A program made the translations under genes and the position numbers. 64,000 nt of DNA from positions 62,001-126,000 of the forward strand of contig NZ_BBRL01000009.1 of assembly GCF_002090135.1 (NCBI RefSeq). The letters are read 5' to 3'. Positions within the stretch are counted from its first letter, which is position 1; every line of letters begins with the position of its first letter. The notes beneath the pieces were generated by a model. That model did no database searches, was not told where the DNA came from, and saw nothing but the letters and a program-made list of their open reading frames with translations. This DNA is from Demequina sp. NBRC 110055. Its GTDB lineage: Bacteria > Actinomycetota > Actinomycetes > Actinomycetales > Demequinaceae. Positions 33,502-41,005 of this stretch are shown piece by piece.

Positions 33502-35040
33502 TTAGGCCTCGGGGGCAACGACCTTGACGAGACCGGCACGCTTCTGAACGAAGCTTGCGAGGTAGCCGTAGAGCGAGAAGTCCTTGCTCAGGTTGACCAC
33601 GTTCTCGTCTTGCAGGCGGAACGGAACTCCACCGGCCTCAAGGGACTTGATGGCCGTGCGGTCGTATGCGAGCACCGTGTCAGCGGCAGCGCCGGGAAGG
33701 ACGCGGAAGGGCAGACCGGCAACGGATCCCGAAGCGGTCTGGACGGTGATCGAGCCCACCTTGTCGGCGGGGTTACCGGACACCTGAAGGATGCGGTCAG
33801 TGGCGGGGATGCCGTACAGCGAAAGGAACGTGGCCTTGTCTACAAAGACCCCGTCAAGCGAGCGTCCCTCGTCCTCGTAGTGCTCGGCAAGGTCGAGGAC
33901 CATGGCGACAATGCCGTCCTGGTCTGTCAGGTCAGCCTCTACCTCAGCAAGCGCGTCGCCACCGGTAGCGGCAAGAGCACCGTTGAGGATGGAGCGGGCG
34001 TACGCCTCGGAAGCCTGACCGTACTTCTCGGCAAGGGCCTCCCAAGAGGTATCAAGAATGCCGACGTTGGCGCGCTCGATGGTCTGACGGCTCAGGGACG
34101 TCCATCCACCAAGAGTCTTGATGGGGGCGGTCTGAGTAGTGATCGAAACCTTGCCGAACAGAAGGTCATCACCCTCAGCGGACTGAACGCCGACCTGAGT
34201 GGAGTCAGACTCCAGCTCGGCGTACTCGACGTTCATGCCGGTAGAGGGAAGGGTGCCGGTAGCGAAAGTCTCCAGCACGGGACGACGCTTCTTGATGATC
34301 TCGGTCAGGTCACCAACCCAGGCGTCCTTGAGGACGGCATCGCCCGAGACGGCACCGGTGTATGCGCGAGTAGCGATGTCCTCGCCAGCAGCAACGCGCT
34401 TCACGAGGTCACCGACGGAAGCGAACACGTCGCCTGCGGGCTCCTCGGAACGGGTGGGCAGAGAAGCAACCTTGCGGTCGAGCTCCTCGATAGAGCTGCG
34501 GATCTCGGTGAGGTCCGCGTTGAAGTTGGGGTCAGTCACTTGACTGTCCTCTCTCTCATGGGGGGTGGGGTTGTCCGCCTCGCGGACCTGCGAAACGGGG
34601 GCGTTCTTCCCATACGCACCGAAGGGCACGAGGGAAACTTCACGGACGCGCACGTGGGTGCGAGTGATGGTGAGGTGACGGGTCTCGGGGTCGGTCTCTT
34701 CGCGGTGCTCAATGGGCTTGAAGCCGACGCTGAATTCGCGGATGACCTTGTCCTTGAGCAGGGCGTAAGCCTCATCACCGCGCGGAGTCTTGGAGATGCG
34801 AGCGGTGATCTCCCAGCCCCTCTCCGTGTCCTCGGCGCGCGTAATCAGGCCGATGGGCTCGTCGTGTCGCCATAGGAGGAGGGCGTCTTCTGAGTCCTGG
34901 ACAGCGCCGCGCTCGAATCGCTCGGTGAACATGCCGCCGATGTCGGCGGGTGAGTCCCACGGAACGGCGATACCGGAGACCTCGCGGGCCTCCTCGTCAA
35001 TGGCGCGGATCTCGACAGAGCGGATCTCTAGGTCATTCAT
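33502..35040 (-). CDS. fused HK97-type prohead protease and major capsid protein
   Basis: A single 512-aa frame joins two proteins that are normally separate. Residues 1-150 are the U35-type maturation protease, with the catalytic His in LLWRHDEP (about 58) and Ser in IREFSVGFKP (about 105). Residues 170-195 are a short scaffold-like helix (NADLTEIRSSIEELDRKVASLP). From about 205 to the end is the HK97-fold capsid protein (ETFATGTLPSTGMNVEYAELES, KTLGGWTSLSRQTIERANVG, GVFVDKATFLSLYGI). No stop codon or frameshift separates them, so protease and capsid are made one to one. The gene overlaps portal by eight bases. Confidence 0.92.
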   Translation of the reverse strand: MNDLEIRSVEIRAIDEEAREVSGIAVPWDSPADIGGMFTERFERGAVQDSEDALLLWRHDEPIGLITRAEDTERGWEITARISKTPRGDEAYALLKDKVIREFSVGFKPIEHREETDPETRHLTITRTHVRVREVSLVPFGAYGKNAPVSQVREADNPTPHEREDSQVTDPNFNADLTEIRSSIEELDRKVASLPTRSEEPAGDVFASVGDLVKRVAAGEDIATRAYTGAVSGDAVLKDAWVGDLTEIIKKRRPVLETFATGTLPSTGMNVEYAELESDSTQVGVQSAEGDDLLFGKVSITTQTAPIKTLGGWTSLSRQTIERANVGILDTSWEALAEKYGQASEAYARSILNGALAATGGDALAEVEADLTDQDGIVAMVLDLAEHYEDEGRSLDGVFVDKATFLSLYGIPATDRILQVSGNPADKVGSITVQTASGSVAGLPFRVLPGAAADTVLAYDRTAIKSLEAGGVPFRLQDENVVNLSKDFSLYGYLASFVQKRAGLVKVVAPEA

Positions 35041-36112
35041 TGGTGGGCACCTCGGGGGTAGAGGGAAGTGGGGGTAGGCCCTCGATGTCGCGCACCTCGT
35101 TGACCGTCATGAACCCGGCAGTGAGTGCCGTCTGATGCGCGAGGTAGCGGGTGGACGTGTCAGGGCGAAGGAGGGCGTCGAGGTTGAATCGCGCGGTCTG
35201 CTGACCTGGCAGCACCTCAGAGATCGCCGTCTCAATGGCCCTCAAATAGGTCATGAGGGTCCAGCGGACGAACGCAAGGTCCGCCTGCTGAGTGTTCGAA
35301 TAGGTGAGGCTCGTACCCTCGACGGCGGCGAGGATCATGTGCGCGGGAATCCCGAACAACCGGGCAATCTCGGTCGTGGTGAACTGCCTGACCTGAAGGA
35401 ACTGTGCGTCCTCGGGGCTGAGCATCACGGGGCTGTAGGAGAATCCGCTTCCGAGGACGGCGATCTCGTGGGCATCGCGCTGGTGCCAGACGTCCTTGAA
35501 CTCCTTGGCCTGATCTGCGGTGATTGGCAGGTCCGAGCTCAAGACGCCGGAGGGGATGTCGCCGGAGCGGAACCACTCGGAGCCGTAGTTGCGGAGGTCG
35601 AGGGCTCCCCCGAGCTCGGCACGTGCGGCCTGGATAGGCCCGAGCCCGTACAGGACGCCAGCGCGCGGCATGAGGCGGAGGTGGCGGAACTCTGACGGCT
35701 GGAGGCGCTTGCCCTCGTAGCCCAATGTGCCGTCCTCCTGAGGAGAGCACTTCCAGGGGTCGAGGACCTCGATGTTGCGAGGGCCACGGTCATCGCGAGT
35801 GACGCGCCAGTAGGCGTTTCCGTTGAGCGCGAGGGAGGTAACCGTCTCGGCTAGGAACTCGCTAAGCGGCATCGCCATGTCAGGACGGCGCACCACTAGA
35901 GGCGTTTCGATCTGCTCACGACCGCGCCAGACATCAAGAGTGAGCTGAGATGCGGCGGTGCTCAGGATCGCGACGGCGCGGTAGACCGGGACCAGGGAGA
36001 GGGCGCTGTCCGTGGTGACATCGGACGCGGCTGAGCGCCGGAGCGGCATCACGCCTTGTGGAGTCTCTTCTGCCCGGGCCTGCGAGAAACCGAGCCATGA
36101 AAATATGTTCAT
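35033..36112 (-). CDS. phage portal protein
   Basis: HK97-type portal of 359 aa that forms the DNA entry ring of the capsid. Clear matches are ALSLVPVYRAVAILSTAASQLTLDVWR, SLALNGNAYWRVTRDDRGP and RQFTTTEIARLFGIPAHMILAAVEGTSLTYSNTQQADLAFVRWTLMTYL. It is on the short side for portals. No ribosome binding site precedes it; instead a 21-bp motif shared with the terS upstream region lies six bases before the ATG. A GTG directly before the ATG is an alternative start. Confidence 0.93.
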   Translation of the reverse strand: MNIFSWLGFSQARAEETPQGVMPLRRSAASDVTTDSALSLVPVYRAVAILSTAASQLTLDVWRGREQIETPLVVRRPDMAMPLSEFLAETVTSLALNGNAYWRVTRDDRGPRNIEVLDPWKCSPQEDGTLGYEGKRLQPSEFRHLRLMPRAGVLYGLGPIQAARAELGGALDLRNYGSEWFRSGDIPSGVLSSDLPITADQAKEFKDVWHQRDAHEIAVLGSGFSYSPVMLSPEDAQFLQVRQFTTTEIARLFGIPAHMILAAVEGTSLTYSNTQQADLAFVRWTLMTYLRAIETAISEVLPGQQTARFNLDALLRPDTSTRYLAHQTALTAGFMTVNEVRDIEGLPPLPSTPEVPTNE

Positions 36113-36118
36113 CACATA

Positions 36119-36139
36119 TATGTCGTGTTCAGCGCAGAT
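36119..36139 (-). promoter_or_regulatory. shared 21-bp motif upstream of portal
   Basis: Matches 37784-37804 at 17 of 21 positions, all differences being transitions. It lies six bases before the portal ATG and overlaps the end of the terminase gene. The core on the minus strand is GCGCTGAACACGACATA. Possible phage late promoter or translation element. Confidence 0.45.
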
Positions 36140-37540
36140 TTATACGAAGAGCTGCGGACCTATTCCCAGATCTTGTTCCGCAAAGTAGATTGCCAGCGTC
36201 GTGGCGGTCACCGTGTCGATTTCTGCGGCCTTCGTTGCGCGCGTCAATCGGTAGTTCTCGCCAACATTCTTTGTAGAGACTCGCGGGAGCTGCGCGGCCA
36301 TCAATGGATCCCCGGCATGGCGGAGCTTGCCCTGCATGGCGAGCGCGTAGGTTCGGCTGGCAGCACTGGTGAGATCCCCGAGGGTGCCGCGCCGGGCGTT
36401 CATGCCGCGCCCCTTGAGCTCTGTCATCAGCGTCCCAAGCGAGTAGCTGTCAGCGACCCACACGGCGTTCGCGTGACGGGCGGAGAGTTGAAGGCAGACT
36501 TCGCGTAGCTTCTCAAGGGTGGGCGATGCCACCGAGGCCACCACTTGAGTCTCTAGAGAGTCTCCGGACTTCCAGGCGGCGACGATGGATGCGTGAGACC
36601 ACGTAGGCGTGCGGTCCAGTGCGAACGTGACACCCGTCTTAGGCGGGGTAATCTCACCCGCAAGCGGGAGCCATGTCGTCAGCGGTAGCCAGGTCGAATC
36701 CGTCGCCGTAAATCTGTTGAGTCGGTACCGAATGGCAGATCCGGGAGACTGTGCGCGTACGTCTTGGATCACGGTCGCTACGTCAATGCGACCGCATGCG
36801 ATGGCGGGGTTAGCGGCCCGGAGGTACTCGGCAAGCCGGTCGTCATCGTCGGGGATCTCAGCAGCAGGAGCTTCCCAAATCCAGTGGCCAATCTTGTCTT
36901 CGCTGGCAAGCCGGTAGAGGTCTGTCAGTAGCTCGGAGTCGTCATCGCCGGCTGTGGTGATCCCGACTACGATGGCGTTCTTGCGCCCTCCCGTTCCGTT
37001 CTGAAGATCCGAGAACAAAGCGGGTCGTAGCAGGTGGACTTCATCCACTATGCCTACGGAGATCGGCAAACCCTGGAGAGCCGCCGACTTCGCGGCCTTG
37101 AGCTCCCAGCGGGCCCCAGACTTGTGCCGGATACCTCTCGTCTCGGTCAGCGCGGCGAACTGTCGGGCAAGTGCCGGATTGCGGTTAATGATCTGCTGCG
37201 CGCGGCGATAGACGATCCCCGCCTGCTCCGCTGACGAAGCAATGCCGATCACAAGAGCGCCCGGCTCGCGGAGCAATCCCCATAGGCCTAGCGCTGCGGC
37301 GATCTCTGATTTGCCGTTCTGCCTGCCGACAGACACGAGGGCCACTCTGTGGCGGAGGTTGCCCGTCGCCGGGTCGATCTCAAGGATCGCCCGGAGGAGG
37401 CCTACTTGCCAGGGGTCGAGGCAATAGCCGGAGGCAGCCCGCCAGGCGATGGCGAACGCCCGGGCATAGGGGTCAAACGCGCTTGGGAAGTCCGTAGAAA
37501 GTGGACGCGTCGCGCGGGTCGGGTCAGTGGCCTTCGGCAT
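36140..37540 (-). CDS. terminase large subunit
   Basis: Packaging motor ATPase and nuclease of 466 aa. Walker A is GRQNGKS (about 71-77) and Walker B is VGIVDEVH (about 165-172), followed by the coupling motif region NAIVVGITTAGDD. The nuclease half has conserved Asp in VTFALDRT and WVADSYSLG, and the C-terminal EIDTVTATTLAIYFA helix. The frame overlaps the terS frame by 17 bases. Confidence 0.94.
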   Translation of the reverse strand: MPKATDPTRATRPLSTDFPSAFDPYARAFAIAWRAASGYCLDPWQVGLLRAILEIDPATGNLRHRVALVSVGRQNGKSEIAAALGLWGLLREPGALVIGIASSAEQAGIVYRRAQQIINRNPALARQFAALTETRGIRHKSGARWELKAAKSAALQGLPISVGIVDEVHLLRPALFSDLQNGTGGRKNAIVVGITTAGDDDSELLTDLYRLASEDKIGHWIWEAPAAEIPDDDDRLAEYLRAANPAIACGRIDVATVIQDVRAQSPGSAIRYRLNRFTATDSTWLPLTTWLPLAGEITPPKTGVTFALDRTPTWSHASIVAAWKSGDSLETQVVASVASPTLEKLREVCLQLSARHANAVWVADSYSLGTLMTELKGRGMNARRGTLGDLTSAASRTYALAMQGKLRHAGDPLMAAQLPRVSTKNVGENYRLTRATKAAEIDTVTATTLAIYFAEQDLGIGPQLFV

Positions 37541-37778
37541 CGGCCAGGGCCTGGGCTAGCAGGTCATCCCCGGAGCCGTCCGCCTGAGGAGCCCGGGCTT
37601 GGAGGTTGCGGAACGTAAGCCCGAACTGGGCTACGACGGCAGTTCGGTCCTCGCCAGCGTCGAGAGCCGCCGCGAGCTTCTTGAGGGTGACCAGGGCGGG
37701 GAGATCGGCGTCCGTCAGCCACGGCGACGCGTCAATGAAGGCCCTTACCGCGCCCTTGTACGTAGAAACATTCTTCAT
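37524..37778 (-). CDS. terminase small subunit-like protein
   Basis: 84 aa, helical (RAFIDASPWLTDADLPALVTLKKLAAALDAG), directly before and overlapping the large terminase gene. Position, length and composition fit short actinophage small terminases. Only a weak GAGG is near the ATG; the shared 21-bp motif is five bases upstream. Confidence 0.7.
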   Translation of the reverse strand: MKNVSTYKGAVRAFIDASPWLTDADLPALVTLKKLAAALDAGEDRTAVVAQFGLTFRNLQARAPQADGSGDDLLAQALADAEGH

Positions 37779-37783
37779 GCCTC

Positions 37784-37804
37784 TATATCGCGTTTAGCGC
37801 GGAT
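37784..37804 (-). promoter_or_regulatory. shared 21-bp motif upstream of terS
   Basis: Partner of 36119-36139, at nearly the same distance (five bases) from its start codon. The core on the minus strand is GCGCTAAACGCGATATA. Confidence 0.45.
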
Positions 37805-37889
37805 ATTTGAGGCCCAGCGGTAAAGAAAAGCAGGTGGGGCGGGGTGCGGAGGGGTACTTTCTAAAAAGAATGGGGTGCAGCGGTGATGC

Positions 37890-38033
37890 TCAAGGCTGAC
37901 AATTGAGGCAATAGCACTTGTGAATGAAGAACGAGGCTCGACCGCATGAGAGGCAGTGTCGGCGTGTGGCGGGGTGTCGATGGCGGCACGTATTGCATGT
38001 CGTGATCGGTACGCCCGTGGGAGTCGTGCTCAC
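37890..38033 (-). CDS. small zinc-ribbon protein
   Basis: 47 aa with four Cys pairs or near pairs: TTCNTC, RHCLSCG, HKCYCLNC. The GTG start overlaps the HNH stop codon by four bases (GTGA), the coupling style used throughout this operon. Role unknown; probably DNA- or RNA-binding. Too short to be certain. Confidence 0.5.
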   Translation of the reverse strand: MSTTPTGVPITTCNTCRHRHPATRRHCLSCGRASFFIHKCYCLNCQP

Positions 38034-38299
38034 TCGAACCAGCCGGGGGCGCGATAGTCGAGGCGAATGGACTGGCGATCTGACTTGCGCCCATTGCAGG
38101 TGTTGCACAAGGTAGCGAGCTCATGGTCTTGAGCCTCGGCCTCGCCTCCATTGGCGACGGCGTGGATATGGTCAACGGTCAACACGTCGTCGGCCTCTGT
38201 TGCACCGCATGCCGTGCATTGGTAGCCATCCCTGGCCAGAACGCGCTTGCGCTGGCGTTGCCACCTGGCGGTCTTCAGATCCTTACGGTCATTGCTCAT
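38030..38299 (-). CDS. HNH endonuclease
   Basis: 89 aa. The HNH core is complete: QCTACGATEADDVLTVDHIHAVANGG, then ELATLCNTCNGRKSDRQ, with the two zinc-binding Cys pairs and the catalytic DH. In phages with this layout an HNH next to terminase helps cut DNA during packaging. It overlaps its neighbours by four bases on both sides. Confidence 0.92.
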   Translation of the reverse strand: MSNDRKDLKTARWQRQRKRVLARDGYQCTACGATEADDVLTVDHIHAVANGGEAEAQDHELATLCNTCNGRKSDRQSIRLDYRAPGWFE

Positions 38300-38700
38300 G
38301 CCGCTAGCCCGATGCGCTGGCGAATAGCGGCTATAGCGGCGCGGTCCTCGGGCTTGCGGAGGTCAATGTCCCCGTGGCGGAACCGGTAAGCGATAGCCGG
38401 GTCAATCGCGTCGAGGGCGTCGTCTACATGGTCAGGTAGCTCGGGGCCCTCGGTACGCACGTAGGGGACGGTCTCGACTGGAATTGACTTTGCTCTTCGT
38501 AGAAAGTCCAGAGCCCTCCACCGGCAGCGCTGTCGTGCGAAGTGCGCCCATGTGCCGGTGCCATCCCAGCACTTTGCGGCCTCCCAGAGGCCCCCGACAG
38601 CCGCGCTCTCCACGTCAGGGTCGGGGCTTACGGACCTAGCGACTTGTTGCGCCAGAGCGAGGTCATCGGGCGTGAGCTCCCTCACCCCTGGCAACCGCAC
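38296..38700 (-). CDS. sigma-70 region 2-like regulator
   Basis: 134 aa. Residues about 12-70 read like sigma region 2: LALAQQVARSVSPDPDVESAAVGGLWEAAKCWDGTGTWAHFARQRCRWRALDFLRR, comparable to the 'GL-x-AA-x-RFD-x3-G-F-x-TYA' helices that bind the -10 element and core polymerase. No region 4 follows; the second half is unlike sigma factors. It may direct late transcription together with the HTH protein just upstream (inference). Small overlaps with both neighbours. Confidence 0.6.
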   Translation of the reverse strand: MRLPGVRELTPDDLALAQQVARSVSPDPDVESAAVGGLWEAAKCWDGTGTWAHFARQRCRWRALDFLRRAKSIPVETVPYVRTEGPELPDHVDDALDAIDPAIAYRFRHGDIDLRKPEDRAAIAAIRQRIGLAA

Positions 38701-38918
38701 TCGTGGAGACGATGATTCCTGAGGCTAGAGGGCCCTGCCGAGAGACCCGCCTCAACGAAGATCGTGAACAGGCGCGATGTGGGCCATGCCGGATCATCAA
38801 GGGCCTTGCGAATGCGGGCTTGCGTACCTGGGGCCTGAGTGGAGATCCACCGGGCGATGATGCAGGGCCTAGGGGCCCTCGCGGTCGGACCAGAGGCGAG
38901 CATGGAATCGAGACTCAC
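38682..38918 (-). CDS. phage HTH protein
   Basis: 78 aa. The C-terminal part ARIRKALDDPAWPTSRLFTIFVEAGLSAGPSSLRNHRLHECGC fits a helix-turn-helix pattern common in actinophages (ALxDP-x-W, then SLRNHR-x3-C-x-C). GTG start in a GTGA overlap with the small membrane ORF upstream, and it overlaps the sigma-like gene by 19 bases. Could supply the promoter recognition that the sigma-like protein lacks. Confidence 0.65.
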   Translation of the reverse strand: MSLDSMLASGPTARAPRPCIIARWISTQAPGTQARIRKALDDPAWPTSRLFTIFVEAGLSAGPSSLRNHRLHECGCQG

Positions 38919-39040
38919 AGCACACCCCCGAACGCGAAGAGGATGCCTACGGCGATGGCGGCGGCATGGAGTGCGATGACCTCTGAGCGGCCTATGGGGG
39001 TGTCTATGCGGAGCCGGTAGCCCCTGGCAAGTCGTTCCAA
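38915..39040 (-). CDS. possible 41-aa membrane peptide
   Basis: TTG-started frame: a basic N-terminus (ERLARGYRLRIDT) and one hydrophobic helix (VIALHAAAIAVGILFAFGGVL). Its stop overlaps the next gene's GTG by four bases, which is the main support. AGGAAG lies 12 bases upstream, somewhat far. Confidence 0.4.
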   Translation of the reverse strand: MERLARGYRLRIDTPIGRSEVIALHAAAIAVGILFAFGGVL

Positions 39041-39061
39041 CTTCTCGAATCTTCCTGTAGA

Positions 39062-39147
39062 GATCCCGGGGCCTCGACGGCCAGGAGATGGAGACCGGAG
39101 GCCCCGGGATCGTTCTTCATGAAGGAGAAGGGCAACACTTCTCCTTC
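39062..39147 (-). promoter_or_regulatory. two consecutive hairpins and A+T-rich leader of the late operon
   Basis: The first hairpin in transcription order has perfect 10-bp arms (39138-39147 with 39121-39130) and a seven-base loop. The second has perfect 14-bp arms (39098-39111 with 39062-39075) and a 22-base loop. Upstream, 39148-39245 is the most A+T-rich stretch of the prophage, with promoter-like TAATAG and TTGCCA. The pair may be an attenuator or terminator in the leader; no convincing gene lies in 39041-39251. Confidence 0.55.
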
Positions 39148-39251
39148 ACTATTACAATCGGCCACAATTTGGCAATTTAGGCCGATGTTGGAAGATTTCT
39201 TGGAGTTTTTTCAGTTATTTAGTTGCATTCCGTAGGAACTAGCTTGCGGGA

Positions 39252-39464
39252 CTATTGGCCATCCCGCGCGGCGTCGTGCGTGAGGCGTAGGCTCACGCGG
39301 TCAGAGCCGTCGATCCGTGCTCGGTAGTCCATCCCGTGCGCCTCCTTCATGTGCGACTCGACTGCCTGGGCACGCGAGAGCCGCGCCGAGATCGCAGTCG
39401 AGGTCAATGGCGCAATGAGAAAAGAATCGAACTCATCGCAGGTCATTTGCTTTGTTGGGTTCAT
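39252..39464 (-). CDS. hypothetical prophage protein
   Basis: 70 aa, soluble, unlike anything I recognise. N-terminal half is polar (MNPTKQMTCDEFDSFLIAPLTSTAISARLSRAQAVE), then SHMKEAHGMDYRARIDGSDRVSLRL, where the His residues might bind metal. AAGGAG is seven bases before the ATG, a good site. It lies between the HTH gene and the late leader and may belong to the early side of the operon. Confidence 0.6.
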   Translation of the reverse strand: MNPTKQMTCDEFDSFLIAPLTSTAISARLSRAQAVESHMKEAHGMDYRARIDGSDRVSLRLTHDAARDGQ

Positions 39465-39515
39465 GTGTGAACTCCTTCCAATCAGGCGATTAGGGGATTT
39501 GAATCGGCATGACGG

Positions 39516-40310
39516 TCATGCCATGGCCAGCTCATCGAGGTCAGCGAGGAACGCCTCAACAGGCGGCGGCGCGCCGGGAGTGGCCTTCTGCGGCGTCGAG
39601 AAGGGCAAGGGGAGGGATTCAGCGACCCGAGGCTCGGCAGAGGCGGGAATTGCCGTCCACGCGCTTTCCTGCTCACGCTTGGCGTGGAGCTTGGCGACGA
39701 GGCGGCGATAGATGGCGATGGTCGCAGTCGAGACCCCGAGAATTGCGGCCTGCTCCCTCTTGGAGCGCCCGGCAACGGCGGCGCGGTCGAGATCCCACCA
39801 CTGCATCTTTCGGAAGGCTTGGCCCGCCTTGCGCGCCGTGTGAGAGATGCGCCGAGCGTCCTGCGGAGACCAGAACTCAAGGGCGCTGGCGGCAGCCTCG
39901 TCGCAGAGCTCCTCCAGCCGCTCTGTCGTGCGATCCGCCTTCACCATGGGGTCGTCGTAGCGGCTCGTAAACGCACCGTTAGAGGCCCCTAGGGCGACGA
40001 AGTACAGAGTCAGGGCCAAGTCATCGGCGGCGGGCTTCCGTCCCGTCTCACGGGCCTCACGAGTGATCGTCCGGAGACCCTCGGAGGTGAGCCACGAGAG
40101 GACGTGGCGTCCATAGTCCACCCCGACGCGGCGCACATCACGCCCGTGCTCCTTGGACCAGACCCACTCGCGCTTGGGTTGCGGGAAAGGCTTTGGCCCG
40201 AGGGCCTTGAAGTTGAGGTAGTTCTTCGGGCGGGTCCGCTTAGCGGTCCCCGAGTTCATCGGCGTCATGTAGTTACCATCGTCCATATCAGTGCCGAAGT
40301 CCAATGGCAA
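39516..40310 (-). CDS. HTH-containing prophage regulator
   Basis: Up to 264 aa. A helix-turn-helix is visible near residue 190: GRSKREQAAILGVSTATIAIYRRLVAKLHAKR. The rest is helical and basic at the N-terminus (AKRTRPKNYLNFKALGPKPFPQPKREW). The start is uncertain: TTG at 40310, or ATG at 40286 or 40268, none with a good ribosome binding site. A 20-bp palindrome lies 44 bp upstream of the longest form, so this could be an autoregulated switch protein, the only candidate for a lysogeny regulator in the element. Confidence 0.65.
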   Translation of the reverse strand: MPLDFGTDMDDGNYMTPMNSGTAKRTRPKNYLNFKALGPKPFPQPKREWVWSKEHGRDVRRVGVDYGRHVLSWLTSEGLRTITREARETGRKPAADDLALTLYFVALGASNGAFTSRYDDPMVKADRTTERLEELCDEAAASALEFWSPQDARRISHTARKAGQAFRKMQWWDLDRAAVAGRSKREQAAILGVSTATIAIYRRLVAKLHAKREQESAWTAIPASAEPRVAESLPLPFSTPQKATPGAPPPVEAFLADLDELAMA

Positions 40311-40353
40311 CTCGAAATTGCGAACTCACCTTGTCCGATTCACGCCTTTCGAA

Positions 40354-40373
40354 CCTAGTCTGTACAAACTAGG
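40354..40373. promoter_or_regulatory. 20-bp palindromic operator
   Basis: CCTAGTCTGTACAAACTAGG is symmetric except at one pair of positions, centred on TGTACA. It lies between the HTH regulator gene and the integrase side, in a 334-bp gap that otherwise holds only the hairpin at 40486 and part of a GGGGTA repeat. Confidence 0.55.
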
Positions 40374-40485
40374 CGTCATGCAATCGATCTACCAGGGGCG
40401 ATGATCACGCATCGCCTCATGTTTCGAAAATGTTAAATTTTGAGTAGCTCTACTAGCTATTGCCGATCTGTGGCGGTACGACAAA

Positions 40486-40534
40486 GGCCCCTCCGGGAGC
40501 ATGGATATGACGCCGACGCTCGACCGGAGGGGCC
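40486..40534. terminator. hairpin between the regulator and the integrase side
   Basis: Perfect 11-bp stem GGCCCCTCCGG / CCGGAGGGGCC (40486-40496 with 40524-40534), loop of 27 bases. It could end minus-strand transcription from the 57-aa gene and integrase side before the regulator. Confidence 0.6.
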
Positions 40535-40625
40535 CGAGAAGGATGGAAGAGCCTTCTACACCTACTATCGTCCATGTGGACAGCGATGTCCAAAGGTTCG
40601 CGGAACTAATTCATACTCCCCCACT

Positions 40626-40644
40626 GGGGTAGTTCCTATACCCC
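40626..40644. repeat. GGGGTA...TACCCC repeat, copy 1
   Basis: GGGGTA, seven bases, TACCCC, preceded by CCCCACT. A similar block (GGGGTAGTT... then TACCCCC, preceded by CCCCACA) is at 40915-40935, on the other side of the 57-aa gene. Possible paired repressor sites. Confidence 0.45.
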
Positions 40645-40818
40645 CTAGGCCTTCTTCTCCGGGGCACGCTCGATTGAGTAGACCTGAGAGGCCCTCACCG
40701 AGTAGACGGGCCGCTTCTCAACGTCAACGAAGGTGATGAAGTCGTCTTTGACTGAAAAGTCCCTCGCGACGACTTCCTTGGTCGCATTCGTGCCGAATCG
40801 AACGATCCACTTGTACAT
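40645..40818 (-). CDS. 57-aa prophage protein
   Basis: Small soluble protein opening MYKWIVRFGTNATKEVVARDF, then FITFVDVEKRPVYSVRASQVYSIE; the strand-helix-strand pattern with repeated VYS resembles small phage regulatory or anti-restriction proteins but no family is clear. GGAGG lies five bases before the ATG at 40816-40818. It lies next to integrase and between two copies of a hairpin-like repeat, where an excisionase or lysogeny-control gene would be expected. Confidence 0.6.
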   Translation of the reverse strand: MYKWIVRFGTNATKEVVARDFSVKDDFITFVDVEKRPVYSVRASQVYSIERAPEKKA

Positions 40819-40914
40819 ACTTGCCTCCTCAGCTTTGGCGGGCCGAGTTGCCCGCACCATCACGCTATCTCTGGGGTGTGACATCGGCACCTAAGAACCC
40901 TTCGAGCCCCCACA

Positions 40915-40935
40915 GGGGTAGTTGTTATATACCCC
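40915..40935. repeat. GGGGTA...TACCCC repeat, copy 2
   Basis: GGGGTA (40915-40920), nine bases, TACCCC (40930-40935). On the minus strand it contains TATAAC, a plausible -10 element for the 57-aa gene about 100 bases downstream. Confidence 0.45.
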
Positions 40936-41005
40936 CGTGGACGTAGAAGAACCCCCTCCCCGGGACCGTAGATCCAAGAAAGAGGGCTCCTCTATATCGA
41001 CTGCA

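Noticed and set aside
39004-39120. A 38-codon minus-strand frame starting at 39120
   Set aside because: It runs through the 14-bp hairpin, has no suitably spaced ribosome binding site and no coding-like composition; better explained as structured leader.
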